A DNA stretch of 64,000 nt from JBDHWG01 sp046328505 (GCA_046328505.1 JAXLWL010000006.1:1-64000); one strand, 5' to 3'. Positions 34,812 through 43,004 are shown, counted from the stretch's first letter. The notes: generated by a model not told the origin, from the letters alone. Made by a program: numbers and translations.

Positions 34812-35447
34812 TCAGCGGTAGAAGTCCACCCAGCTCGTCGTGAAGGACGTCGCGCCGCTCTGGAAGAAAGCGGGCGGCGCTTCGACCTCGATGTACCCGC
34901 TCTCCAGCGGGATACGCGCCGCCGCGCCACTCTCAGGAACAATCGTCACCTTCATCCAGTACGTGCTGTTGGGACCGATGGGCTGCTCGCTCTGCGCCGT
35001 CGTCGCCACACTCTCCCGCGGCTCGGGCGGGCCGTAGCTCGGCAGCGAGACTTTCACCACCGTATCGCCGTACTGGAACCGCAGCTCCTCCAACCCCTTG
35101 AGGTGCAGCCGCAGCACGACGCGCTTCACCGCCTGCGCGCCCAGGTCCACCGTCGCGCCGCCAATGCCGCGCGGGCTGCGAATGTCCACGATGGCGGTGT
35201 CGCCCTCGATCGTTGTCGTCACGATAGCATCCGACCCGGCCACCGCCGACGCCGTCACCCCCGACGCGCCGCGTCCCCCGCACGCCGCCAGCAACCACAG
35301 GAGAGGCAGGACAAAGCCCAGAACGGAAAGCCTCTGGACTACGAATGACGCGCAAGGCCACGAAAATCGCGAAGGGCTCTCACTCAGCGCCAGCCTTTCG
35401 TGTCTTTCGCGCCCTTTCAGGGCGTTTCGTGGTCCAGTTTCCTTCAT
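34812..35447 (-). CDS. Lipoprotein with repeat-derived N-terminus
   Basis: A 211-residue protein with a lipobox (LLWLLAACGGRG). The mature part is a beta-rich domain (TTIEGDTAIVDIRSP, VKRVVLRLHLKGLEELRF, ATSFTTSWVDFYR) of no recognised family. The predicted start ATG is 2 nt after the thyX stop and so is translationally coupled. The first 35 or so residues before the hydrophobic core are encoded by a palindromic element, giving an unusually long, charged n-region (GPRNALKGRERHERLAL). Secretion may still work. Role unknown. Confidence 0.65.
   Translation of the reverse strand: MKETGPRNALKGRERHERLALSESPSRFSWPCASFVVQRLSVLGFVLPLLWLLAACGGRGASGVTASAVAGSDAIVTTTIEGDTAIVDIRSPRGIGGATVDLGAQAVKRVVLRLHLKGLEELRFQYGDTVVKVSLPSYGPPEPRESVATTAQSEQPIGPNSTYWMKVTIVPESGAAARIPLESGYIEVEAPPAFFQSGATSFTTSWVDFYR
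35334..35437. repeat. Palindromic element of CACGAAA type inside a gene
   Basis: The ends CTGGACTACGAA and TTCGTGGTCCAG are inverted copies with one mismatch. Inner inverted pieces (GGCCACGAAAATCGCGAAGG and TTTCGTGTCTTTCGCGCCCT) make up the rest. It falls within the first 38 codons of the lipoprotein gene. Confidence 0.7.
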
Positions 35448-35449
35448 CC

Positions 35450-36175
35450 TCAAATCATCCCTACACCCCAATGCTCCCGGAACGCCGCGTGCGTCCAGGG
35501 CAAGCGCTCCGCAAACACACCTTCCATGATGGCGGCGTAAGCGCGGATCTCGGCCTGAGCGTGGGAGCTGTTGCGCAAGTGCAGGAAGTTCATCAGGCTC
35601 AGGGCGTTGACGGTCCAGATGAACGTCGTGTATTGGGCGACCGGCAGCACGATGCGCGCGTGCTCGCGCGCTACGCCCGCCGCCAGCATGTCCTCGTACA
35701 GAGCGCGCGCCTCGCGGTAGAGCGCTTCGATGCGCGCGGTGAACGCCGCGTTCTGCTCCGCGTCCATGTCGGCGTAGGCGTAGTCCATCGCCTTGCCGAC
35801 GCGCACGCGGAGCTGCGCCGGCACGTAGAACTCATCCTGAAGCTCGACATACCGGCCGGACTCTTCATTCAGCGAGCTGAATCTGTGACGAAACCATTGC
35901 CGCGCCACGAAAATGGGCGCCCGAACACGCCACTGGAACACCACAGACTCGAACGGGCTGGTGTGCCGGTCGCGCATGAGACGGTTGATGAGGCCGCGGT
36001 CCCGTTCCGCCTGCTTCTCCGACTGGTCCGTCAGCGACGCTAACTCGCGGTGCAGGCTCACGCGCGCCGAGGCCGCGATGGTCTGATCTGTCCCCATCAT
36101 GTTCCACAGCTCGACAAAGCCGTGGTCCAGGACGGGAAAGTGAGCGAGGGGGGCAGTCGCCGCGGGGGAAGTCAT
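35450..36175 (-). CDS. thyX: Flavin-dependent thymidylate synthase ThyX
   Basis: A 241-residue enzyme. The ThyX signature RHR-x7-S is exact (Arg96-His-Arg98 to Ser106, RHRFSSLNEES), followed by GRY. The further motifs HLRNSSHAQAEIRAYA near the C-terminus complete the family. It makes dTMP from dUMP with FAD, NADPH and methylene-THF, replacing ThyA. It is first in the order thyX, lipoprotein, dcd, murJ on the minus strand. The ATG has GGAG upstream and a good promoter lies before it. Confidence 0.95.
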   Translation of the reverse strand: MTSPAATAPLAHFPVLDHGFVELWNMMGTDQTIAASARVSLHRELASLTDQSEKQAERDRGLINRLMRDRHTSPFESVVFQWRVRAPIFVARQWFRHRFSSLNEESGRYVELQDEFYVPAQLRVRVGKAMDYAYADMDAEQNAAFTARIEALYREARALYEDMLAAGVAREHARIVLPVAQYTTFIWTVNALSLMNFLHLRNSSHAQAEIRAYAAIMEGVFAERLPWTHAAFREHWGVGMI

Positions 36176-36220
36176 AAGCCGTTCTCCGTTCCAGTGGGTC
36201 AAACCGTTTTCAATGCCGGA

Positions 36221-36250
36221 AGTATATCTGACTCGCCAACTGAGGGTCAA
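36221..36250 (-). promoter_or_regulatory. thyX promoter
   Basis: On the minus strand TTGACC and TATACT are separated by 18 bp, with the start point about 40 nt before the thyX ATG. Confidence 0.7.
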
Positions 36251-36275
36251 AGATGACGAATATCGTGCGTCAGGT

Positions 36276-36304
36276 TTCGCACAACGCGGACGCCCGACTA
36301 TAAT
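36276..36304 (+). promoter_or_regulatory. Promoter of the phosphohexomutase gene
   Basis: TTCGCA and a consensus TATAAT are separated by 17 bp. It implies a leader of about 170 nt. Confidence 0.6.
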
Positions 36305-36481
36305 TGCATACTGACCGACAGGAATGATGGCAGCGCGAAGCGCCGCTCACTACTGACATGGTATTCATCTTGCTCATGTGAGCGCGAAGGCCTGCGTCCG
36401 ACTTCGCCTCGCACCAGCGGTGTGGGCGCGGCAGAAGCGCGAGCCTCGATCCGATTCTAAAGTCATTACAGAGGGTTATCC

Positions 36482-37966
36482 ATGATATCTGTACCCGATC
36501 CGGCGGCGACCACAGCGGCCGATATTCACTTTGGCACGGACGGCTGGCGCGCTGTCATCAGCGATCAGTTCACCTTCGCCAACGTCCGCCACGTCTCCCA
36601 GGCCATCGCCCAGTGGGTTCTCGCCCAGACACCCCCCAACGGCGTCCACAGCGTCGTCGTCGGCTTCGACACCCGCTTCCTCTCCGACCGCTACGCCATC
36701 GAGGTCACCCGCGTGCTCGCCGGCAACGGCATCCAGGTCTACCTCACCAGCAGCAACTGCCCCACGCCGGCCCTCTCCTGGGCCGTACCCAGCCTCAAGG
36801 CCACCGCCGGCGTCATGATTACCGCCAGCCACAACCCGCCCCGCTACAACGGCATCAAGGTCAAGGCCAGCCACGGCGGCTCCGCCATGCCCGACGACAC
36901 CGCCCAGATCGAGCGGTTTCTCCAGGAGAACCTGGCGCAGGGACACGCCCCGGCCTACACCACCTACGACGCCCCCGGCCACGATCGCGGCGACTCGCCC
37001 GCGCACCCGCTCATTAGCCGCTACAACACCCTGCCGGGCTACCTGGCGCACCTCAAGACGCTCGTCGACTTCGACGCCATTGCCGTCCTCAACCCGCGCG
37101 TCGTCGCCGACCCGATGTACGGCGCGGGCCGCGGCTACCTGCGGGCGATGATCGGCGCGATGGGAGTGGAGGTGCTGGAGATCCGCCACGAGCTGAACCC
37201 AGGCTTCGGCGGCGTCCACCCGGAGCCTATCCCGCGCAATCTGCGCGCCCTCGTGCACGCCGTGACGGAAGGCGAATATGACGCCGGGCTGGCGACGGAC
37301 GGCGACGCCGACCGCGTCGGCGCGGTGGACGACACCGGGCGCTTCGTGAGCCCGCACATGATCTTCGCGCTGGTGCTGCGCCACTTGGCGGAGCGCGGCC
37401 AGCGGGGCGACGTGGTCAAGACGGTGTCGACGACGCTGCTGGTGGATCGGCTGGCGCGCCACTACGGTCTGACCTTGCACGAGACGCCGGTGGGCTTCAA
37501 CCACATCGCGGACCACATCTTGAAGGGGGACGTACTGATCGGGGGCGAGGAGAGCGGCAGCCTGACGATCCAGGGGCATGTGCCGGAGGGCGATGGGATG
37601 CTGATGGGGCTGTTGCTGCTGGAGGTGATGGCGAAGCAGGGGCAGCGGAAGCTGAGCCGCGTCATCGACGACCTGCTGGCCGAGCAGGGGCCGGTCTTCT
37701 ACGACCGCCATGACCTGCGAGTGCCGCCGTTCTCGAAGAAGGAGATGGTCAAGCGGCTGACGGACAACGCGCCGGCCAAGCTGGCGGACGTAGGCGTGGC
37801 CCGTGTCAACAGCATGGATGGGGTGAAGTACCTGTTGGAAGACGACGCGTGGCTGCTCATTCGCCCGTCGGGGACGGAGCCGGTGCTGCGCATCTACGCC
37901 GAGGGCCGCAGCCCGGAGCAGGTGCAGGCGCTGCTGGAGGCAGGGCAGACTCTCGCCGGGGTTTAG
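36482..37966 (+). CDS. Phosphoglucomutase/phosphomannomutase family protein
   Basis: A 494-residue alpha-D-phosphohexomutase. FGTDGWRAVI at the start, the phosphoserine Ser116 in MITASHNPP, the metal loop ATDGDADRVG, the sugar-binding loop GGEESGS and the phosphate-binding RPSGTEPVLRIYAEG are all present. It interconverts hexose 1- and 6-phosphates, feeding glycogen, cell-wall or glycan synthesis; the preferred sugar cannot be read off. A GAGGG ribosome-binding site precedes the ATG. Monocistronic, with a hairpin downstream. Confidence 0.93.
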   Translation: MISVPDPAATTAADIHFGTDGWRAVISDQFTFANVRHVSQAIAQWVLAQTPPNGVHSVVVGFDTRFLSDRYAIEVTRVLAGNGIQVYLTSSNCPTPALSWAVPSLKATAGVMITASHNPPRYNGIKVKASHGGSAMPDDTAQIERFLQENLAQGHAPAYTTYDAPGHDRGDSPAHPLISRYNTLPGYLAHLKTLVDFDAIAVLNPRVVADPMYGAGRGYLRAMIGAMGVEVLEIRHELNPGFGGVHPEPIPRNLRALVHAVTEGEYDAGLATDGDADRVGAVDDTGRFVSPHMIFALVLRHLAERGQRGDVVKTVSTTLLVDRLARHYGLTLHETPVGFNHIADHILKGDVLIGGEESGSLTIQGHVPEGDGMLMGLLLLEVMAKQGQRKLSRVIDDLLAEQGPVFYDRHDLRVPPFSKKEMVKRLTDNAPAKLADVGVARVNSMDGVKYLLEDDAWLLIRPSGTEPVLRIYAEGRSPEQVQALLEAGQTLAGV

Positions 37967-37990
37967 CGCCCGACCACCCGAGGTAAACAG

Positions 37991-38020
37991 GCACGCGGAG
38001 GGCAGCTGCTCTCCGCGTGT
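37991..38020 (+). terminator. Hairpin after the phosphohexomutase gene
   Basis: A 10-bp stem with one G-U pair (37991-38000 with 38011-38020) around a 10-nt loop; no U tract follows, so it may be a weak or Rho-assisted terminator. Confidence 0.5.
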
Positions 38021-38173
38021 CCCATTCTAGCTAAAGGCCTTCAACCTACCCGAGTCTGACACCGTGACCCTTGCCCTATAACCAGCAACCTGTCGTCCAT
38101 CATCACTACTTCGTCCGTGGCTCGCGGGTTGCTATAGTGCCTCCAAAAGGCTCATGCCGGAGGCGCTGAAGTA

Positions 38174-38980
38174 GTGCGACAAATCATTCGAGCATACATT
38201 CTCCTGATCTGGCCTATCGCTGCGCTGGCGGCCGGGTGTCAATCGGCGCCGCCCGCATCCAGCAATATCGCGCAAGGACCAGCACAAACAGCAACTGTGC
38301 CCCAGGTAGGAGTGGCCTCACAGTGTGTCCACTGCGCGTCGTTTGAATACGCCGCACCCACGCCCGATTCGACAACGGTCGCGCGGGCCACTGCTGCCCC
38401 GCCCACGCCGATGTCGACTTCCACCTTGGTGGCCGCCACGCCGCGAACGCATGTCCCCACGGCCGAGCTACCGAGCGCTACCCCGTTGGCCATCCCGACC
38501 CTCACCGCTACCGTCGCGCCGGAGACGGCGCTAGGACGCGCTGTGTTCGCCGCCGTAAACACCGAACGCGCCCGGCTCGATTCCCGAGCGACGGCGTCAG
38601 AGTCGGGCGAGCGGCCCGACCATCTTGCCCCGCTCGTGTGGAACGAGGGGCTGGCGCAGATCGCTTCCGAACATGCCCGCGACATGGCCACGCGTGGCTA
38701 CTTCGCCCACGACACACCGGAAGGCAAGACGCCCGATGACCGCGTTCGCGACGCCGGTATCCCCCACGATATCACCGTTGAAAACATATACCAGAGCTAC
38801 GGCGACGACGCAGTGAGGAATGCTATCGAGTGGTTCATGAGCGACCCCGTGCACCGCCAAACCATCCTCGACCCACACATGACGGACCTGGGCGTCGGCG
38901 TGGCCGTCATCGACCAGCAGACCTTCTTCGTCCTTGACTTCATCCGGCGCCCGGACACCACGCCGCTGCCGAAACCATAA
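38174..38980 (+). CDS. CAP/SCP-domain lipoprotein
   Basis: A 268-residue lipoprotein. The signal ends in LAAGC, followed by a 100-residue Thr/Pro/Ala-rich low-complexity linker. The CAP domain spans about 115-262: FAAVNTERARL, LAPLVWNEGLAQIASEHARDMATRGYFAHDTPEGKTP (the conserved His/Glu pair), then IEWFMSDPVHRQTILDPHMTDLGVGVAV. The extracellular CAP domain may bind small molecules or act on the envelope; bacterial roles are mostly unknown. The GTG start has GGAGG 9 nt upstream. Confidence 0.85.
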   Translation: MRQIIRAYILLIWPIAALAAGCQSAPPASSNIAQGPAQTATVPQVGVASQCVHCASFEYAAPTPDSTTVARATAAPPTPMSTSTLVAATPRTHVPTAELPSATPLAIPTLTATVAPETALGRAVFAAVNTERARLDSRATASESGERPDHLAPLVWNEGLAQIASEHARDMATRGYFAHDTPEGKTPDDRVRDAGIPHDITVENIYQSYGDDAVRNAIEWFMSDPVHRQTILDPHMTDLGVGVAVIDQQTFFVLDFIRRPDTTPLPKP

Positions 38981-38996
38981 TTCATCGTGCAAACGC

Positions 38997-39025
38997 TTGA
39001 CGCGGCAAGTCGGCGAGGCTACAAT
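38997..39025 (+). promoter_or_regulatory. Promoter of the isochorismatase-like gene
   Basis: TTGACG and TACAAT are separated by exactly 17 bp, about 60 nt before the start codon. Confidence 0.7.
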
Positions 39026-39087
39026 CCAGACATTGCGCGGTCCAGCAGTCAATCGCAAATAGGGCATCAATAACAAGGAGTACGCCC

Positions 39088-39729
39088 ATGGATCCCAAAC
39101 ACACTGCGCTGGTTCTGATAGAATATCAAAATGACTTTGCATCGGAAGGTGGCACGCTTCACGAAGCCGTACGGCCCGTGATGGAGAGCACGAACATGCT
39201 CGCCAACACGGTCGAGACCGTGGAAAAAGCTCGCGCCCTCGGCGCGACAATCGTCTTTGAGCCTATTACGTTCACCGGCGATTACCACGAGCTGACCTCG
39301 CAGCCCTACGGCATTCTGAAAGGCGTCGTCGACAGCCAATCTTTCCGCAAGGGCACCTGGGGCGCCGAGATCATCGACGTTCTAACGCCTCAACCGGAAG
39401 ATATCGTGATCGAAGGCAAACGAGGCCTGTGCGGTTTTGCCAGCACCAACCTGGATTTCATCCTGCGCAGCCGCGGCCTCACGACCGTGGCGTTAGGCGG
39501 CTTCCTGACAAACTGCTGTGTCGAGTCCACCATGCGCACGGCCTACGAGAAGGGGTACAACGTCATCACGCTGAAAGATTGCACAGCGACATTGAGCGAG
39601 GAAGAGCAGCGCCTCGCCGTCGAGAAGAACTACCCCATGTTCTCGCGGCCGATGAACCACGACGAGTTTCTGGCCGAGCTAGCGGGCGAAGCGGCCGTGG
39701 AGACTGAGAGCCGCGGATATAGCGCCTAA
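39088..39729 (+). CDS. Isochorismatase-family cysteine hydrolase
   Basis: A 213-residue enzyme with the family triad: Asp16 in EYQNDFASE, Lys111 in EGKRG and the nucleophile Cys144 in TNCCVESTMR. The family includes nicotinamidases, N-carbamoylsarcosine hydrolases and isochorismatases; the substrate cannot be read from sequence. AAGGAG precedes the ATG, and the gene has its own promoter and a strong terminator, so it is monocistronic. Confidence 0.92.
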   Translation: MDPKHTALVLIEYQNDFASEGGTLHEAVRPVMESTNMLANTVETVEKARALGATIVFEPITFTGDYHELTSQPYGILKGVVDSQSFRKGTWGAEIIDVLTPQPEDIVIEGKRGLCGFASTNLDFILRSRGLTTVALGGFLTNCCVESTMRTAYEKGYNVITLKDCTATLSEEEQRLAVEKNYPMFSRPMNHDEFLAELAGEAAVETESRGYSA

Positions 39730-39761
39730 GGGCGCATTCAGCCACAAAGGGCCTTAGTGGT

Positions 39762-39795
39762 GGTCCCTGTGCTTTTGCACGGGGACCCTTTTTTG
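39762..39795 (+). terminator. Intrinsic terminator after the isochorismatase-like gene
   Basis: An 11-bp stem with one G-U pair (39762-39772 with 39777-39787), a TTTT loop and a CTTTTTTG tail. Confidence 0.9.
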
Positions 39796-39897
39796 TGCCA
39801 GTCTGCCACGGTTTTGAGGCTCACTGGCATATAAGTTGCTTGTGAAGGACAACGTTGACCCGTGATACCATTTGCATCAAAAAGGAGTAGTTAGCCC

Positions 39898-40335
39898 ATG
39901 CGAGTTTCACCTATCCTACGAGTTTTCCTTGCCTCTATCGTGTCCCTGACCGGTCTGAGCCTCATCGCTTCCACGATTGCCTTTGCTCAGCCCGCTGCTC
40001 AGCCCGTCGCCCAGGCCGACACGGCGACGCCCGCCGCGACGAGCACCGTCGCCGCTGTGAGCACGGCGGTTGCGACCACGACCACCGGCGCGGCCACAGC
40101 CGTCGCGACCACGGCCGCAACCTCAACGCCGCTGGCGACGACGGCCGCCACCTCGACCCCGCTGGCGACCTCGGCCGCGGTGGCGACTTCGACGCCCGCC
40201 AGCACCCCGTCGGCGCTGCCTGTGACAGGCGCGACTCCCTCGGGTAACAGCAGCTTCCTCGTGATCGTCGGCGTCCTTCTGCTCCTCGCCGGTTTCGCGG
40301 TAGCCATCTATCGTCCGTCGGCCGCGCGCCGCTAA
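39898..40335 (+). CDS. LPXTG-type wall-anchored Ala/Thr-rich protein
   Basis: A 145-residue protein. The signal peptide ends near residue 30 (IAFAQP). The mature chain is almost wholly Ala, Thr, Pro and Val, with a decapeptide TTAATSTPLA repeated at 71-90. The C-terminus is a full sortase signal: LPVTG (107-111), a hydrophobic helix and an end AIYRPSAARR with positive charge. The chain is probably a flexible wall spacer, perhaps O-glycosylated. The ribosome-binding sequence AAAAAGGAG and signal peptide closely match those of the next gene, a paralogue. Confidence 0.82.
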   Translation: MRVSPILRVFLASIVSLTGLSLIASTIAFAQPAAQPVAQADTATPAATSTVAAVSTAVATTTTGAATAVATTAATSTPLATTAATSTPLATSAAVATSTPASTPSALPVTGATPSGNSSFLVIVGVLLLLAGFAVAIYRPSAARR

Positions 40336-40379
40336 AGGCACTCAGTTCGCGAGGCGGACCGAAAAGGAGTAGTGAGCCG

Positions 40380-41357
40380 ATGCGCCTGTCCCGTTTCCTA
40401 CGGTTATTTCTGGCCGCGGTGGTGGCGCTGACCGGTCTGAGCCTGGTCGTCTCGGTCTTCGTTGTCTCCGCCCAGACCAGCGGCGGAGACACGCAGACTG
40501 TCACGGTTCCGGCCAAGGGCAGTGCGACGGTGAACGTCAAGGCCTTTTGCCTGGAGTACGGCAAGCCCTTCCCGGCGACTTTCCCAACGAGCCTTGGCAA
40601 CAAGACAGCCGATCCTCAGGTCGTCAACATCCTGCGCTATGCCGTGAGCCAGGGGTTCACCGAGACCAACCCCTACCAGGTCCAGCTCGCTCTCTGGCGG
40701 CAGACCAGTGGTGAATGGAAGTCGACTGACAACGCCCTGGCCCAACAGATCTACACCGCGGGCACCCAGGCGTCCAACGCGCAGGCAGCGCCGGCGAACG
40801 GCCAGACGCTCGTGCAGGCAGCCGGGGCCAACAATGTCCAGGTGACGGCGACGAGCTGGACACCTCTGCCTGCGGAGCCGGAGCAGAATCCGTGGGCGGG
40901 TCAGGGGACGCTACAGATCACGAATCCTGGCAGCAGCGCCGCCACGATTACCGTACCCCTCGGTATCGTCGTTTCGGGAGGCGGGACGGATCAGGACGTG
41001 ATTATGTACGCGACGAGCAGCAATGCCTTGTCAGGATCGCAGCAGGTCGCCCAGGTGACGCCGGCAGCGACATCGGCCAGCGGCGCAGGCGCAGCGGCCC
41101 AGGCTACTCAGGCGGCCACGGCCACCCTCAAGACAGCGGCAGCAACCGCAACCCCACAGGCAGTGGCAACCGCATCCTCTGGTGCGGGCGCCGCCGCTGC
41201 GACGCCGACGGCGCGCCCAACGGCGGCACGCGCCCCCTTGCCCAATACAGGCGGGGAACCGGCGGGCGACAGCAGCTTCCTGGTGATCCTGGGCGCACTG
41301 CTGCTCTTGAGTGGTCTCGGCCTGGCATTGTACCGCCCGGCCGTCAGGCGGAGCTAG
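40380..41357 (+). CDS. LPXTG-type wall-anchored protein with globular domain
   Basis: A 325-residue paralogue of the preceding protein at both ends. The signal peptide (SRFLRLFLAAVVALTGLSL) and the C-terminal LPNTG (287-291), hydrophobic helix and RRS tail are shared. Between them, residues about 35-215 form a globular domain (TVTVPAKGSATVNVKAFCLEYGKPFPA, then QGTLQITNPGSSAATITVPLGIV) of no recognised family, followed by an Ala/Thr-rich stretch of about 70 residues. Translation starts 44 nt after the previous stop. A terminator follows. Confidence 0.82.
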   Translation: MRLSRFLRLFLAAVVALTGLSLVVSVFVVSAQTSGGDTQTVTVPAKGSATVNVKAFCLEYGKPFPATFPTSLGNKTADPQVVNILRYAVSQGFTETNPYQVQLALWRQTSGEWKSTDNALAQQIYTAGTQASNAQAAPANGQTLVQAAGANNVQVTATSWTPLPAEPEQNPWAGQGTLQITNPGSSAATITVPLGIVVSGGGTDQDVIMYATSSNALSGSQQVAQVTPAATSASGAGAAAQATQAATATLKTAAATATPQAVATASSGAGAAAATPTARPTAARAPLPNTGGEPAGDSSFLVILGALLLLSGLGLALYRPAVRRS

Positions 41358-41394
41358 GCTGCTTCGCTCGAACAACAGCATACTAGGGATAGAC

Positions 41395-41428
41395 GACGCG
41401 GTACGCTTCGGATGCGTACCGCGTCTTA
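41395..41428 (+). terminator. Terminator after the second LPXTG gene
   Basis: A perfect 12-bp stem (41395-41406 with 41414-41425) with a 7-nt loop, followed by TTAT. Confidence 0.7.
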
Positions 41429-41632
41429 TACCAAACGCTGCTAGAAAAGCTGCAAAGTCAGCGTCATTGCGAGGAGGGCGGCTTCCGGGGGTGTGGGGGG
41501 CGAAGCTCCCCACGGACGAAGCAATCTCACCACGGGTACGGGCATCTCTACTTGGAGTAGGCTACCGGTCGCATGAGCGGGAGATTGCTTCGCTTCGCTC
41601 GCAATGACAGCCTTTCTATACACGTTTGGTAT
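41428..41632. repeat. Outer inverted repeat (ATACCAAACG) holding a family 1 element
   Basis: ATACCAAACG-N4-TAGAAA at the left is matched by the inverted TTTCTA-N4-CGTTTGGTAT at the right. A complete family 1 element sits between the arms, as if inserted into the centre of an older palindrome. Confidence 0.65.
41463..41608. repeat. Dispersed palindromic element, family 1 (most complete copy)
   Basis: Begins GTCATTGCGAGGAGGGCGGC, has GAAGCAATCTC inside, and ends GGGAGATTGCTTCGCTTCGC followed by TCGCAATGAC. The ends are clear inverted copies. It includes an inner hairpin GGGG(A/G)GCGAAGCTCCCC. Confidence 0.85.
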
Positions 41633-41733
41633 TAGGTTGCGAACTATGATTGTGACTTGTGGCGCTCCAGCGCCACGGCATGAGACGCTCGCGCCTTACT
41701 CAGGGCACGTATCTCTCTTTTCGCGGCTCCGCT

Positions 41734-42738
41734 TCACTGTTGGGTCTTTAGGTGGCTGTCGAAGAAGGCGATGCTCCGCGCCATCATCGTGTTGTGGGCG
41801 GCGCCGCCGATACCGAAGCTGTGTCCGGCGCCGGGGTACGTGTACAGCTCCACATCCTTCCCGTGGTCGCGCAGGCTCGCGGCGAGGCTCGTCGCCCAAC
41901 GCAGCGGCGCGGTGTCGTCCGCCGTTCCGTGGTGTATCTGAATCGGCGCCGTCACGTCGTCGAGGAAGCTGCTCGGGGAGGACAGGCGAAACGCCTCCCG
42001 GTCGCGCCAGGGGCTGAACGGGCCGTCGAACAGGAACCAGCCGCCGGCCCACTTGTTGTTGATGAGATTCCAGTTCTCCCACGTGTCGGCGCTCATCGAG
42101 CCGTACAACACGGCGGCACGCACGTCGGTCGTCGCGACGAGCACGCGCAGCGCCACCTCACCGCCCATGCTATGCCCGAACAGGCCAATGGCGTCGCCGC
42201 GCACGTCGGGCATGGTCTTGAGAATGCCGATCAGGTTGAGGACGTCGATGGCGTAGCCGGAGCGCATTGGGTTTGGCCCCTGCCCCGACGCGCCGTAGTT
42301 GCGGTAGTTCGGGTGAACCACCAGGTAGCCGGCGCGGGCCAGGGCATCAGCGTAGGGGGTGCTGTACGGCAGCAGCGTGTAGCTACTCGGCGCGACAAAT
42401 CCGTGCGCGACAATCACCGCCGGGTATGGCGGCTCGACGCCCTTCGGCACATCCATGAAGCCCGCGATGCTGATGTCGTCGCTCGGGTAGCGGATAGCAT
42501 AGCGCGTGAAGTCGTCATTGTCCTCGATCACCCGCAGCCGCTCGATGCTCCCGCCGCCATAGGAGCGCGCCCGCAGGTTCTCGATGAACGAGATGCCCGT
42601 TGGGTCGCCCACGACGGGACCGGCGCTGTGTGCCGTTGACGCCGGGTCGCCATCGCCGCCGTCGTCACCGTCCGATGGTCCCTGGGCAAGAGCGACGGAG
42701 GTGAACAGGGCAGCCAGCACAACAATCCAGGCTGTCAT
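41734..42738 (-). CDS. Secreted alpha/beta hydrolase (S9-like/dienelactone-hydrolase-like)
   Basis: A 334-residue exported serine hydrolase. The signal peptide is MTAWIVVLAALFTSVALAQG, followed by an Asp/Gly-rich spacer. The hydrolase motifs are the oxyanion region VIVAHGFVAPSSY, nucleophile Ser190 in LFGHSMGGEVAL, acid in HHGTADDTAP and His in PGAGHSFGIGG. It is probably an esterase or peptidase of the prolyl-oligopeptidase type. The start codon is the ATG inside the end of a family 1 palindromic element and no clear ribosome-binding site precedes it. A far longer open frame upstream runs only through repeat DNA. Confidence 0.8.
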   Translation of the reverse strand: MTAWIVVLAALFTSVALAQGPSDGDDGGDGDPASTAHSAGPVVGDPTGISFIENLRARSYGGGSIERLRVIEDNDDFTRYAIRYPSDDISIAGFMDVPKGVEPPYPAVIVAHGFVAPSSYTLLPYSTPYADALARAGYLVVHPNYRNYGASGQGPNPMRSGYAIDVLNLIGILKTMPDVRGDAIGLFGHSMGGEVALRVLVATTDVRAAVLYGSMSADTWENWNLINNKWAGGWFLFDGPFSPWRDREAFRLSSPSSFLDDVTAPIQIHHGTADDTAPLRWATSLAASLRDHGKDVELYTYPGAGHSFGIGGAAHNTMMARSIAFFDSHLKTQQ

Positions 42739-43004
42739 TGCGAGGAGAGCGATTGGGGAGATGTGGGGGGCCGTAGCTCCCCACCGACGAAGCAATCTCC
42801 CACTCCGCAAGGGTGACGCTGTTCCAGCCCCGGACGGTCTTTCACACGGCGGGGAATTGCTTCGCTGAGATGAGAATAGCGCACGCTGTCGCCCTGAGCG
42901 CAGCGAAAGGCCCCCAACGGCGCCGGGATGCTTCGCTCCGCTCAGCATGACATTTTCATGGTTACGGGTGACCCGAGGGTCATGTAGACCGCGCTCGCAA
43001 TGAC
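42734..43004. repeat. Family 1 element interrupted by a family 2 element
   Basis: The left end GTCATTGCGAGGAGAGCGAT and right end CGCTCGCAATGAC are those of family 1, but its right half is split: GGGAATTGCTTCGCT is separated from the end by a family 2 element and flanking DNA. The left end overlaps the start codon of the hydrolase gene. Confidence 0.7.
42887..42952. repeat. Dispersed palindromic element, family 2
   Basis: TGTCGCCCTGAGCGCAGCGA at the left and CTTCGCTCCGCTCAGCATGACA at the right (shown in parts) are imperfect inverted copies; the same family lies at 28041-28108 in the opposite orientation. Confidence 0.75.

Larger units (their letters stand above)
36176..36481. other. Divergent intergenic region thyX / phosphohexomutase
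   Basis: This 306-bp gap holds a minus-strand promoter for thyX and a plus-strand promoter for the phosphohexomutase gene. The latter has a leader of about 170 nt with GC-rich inverted bits; no known riboswitch is recognised. Confidence 0.6.
41358..41733. other. Gene-free stretch of nested repeats
   Basis: The 376-bp gap holds a terminator for the LPXTG gene, an outer inverted repeat, and a family 1 element inside it. The rest (41640-41733) shows no gene or regulatory signal. Confidence 0.7.

Noticed and set aside
36476..37711. A long minus-strand frame opposite the phosphohexomutase gene
   Set aside because: The plus-strand protein has every family motif; the antisense translation is low-complexity.
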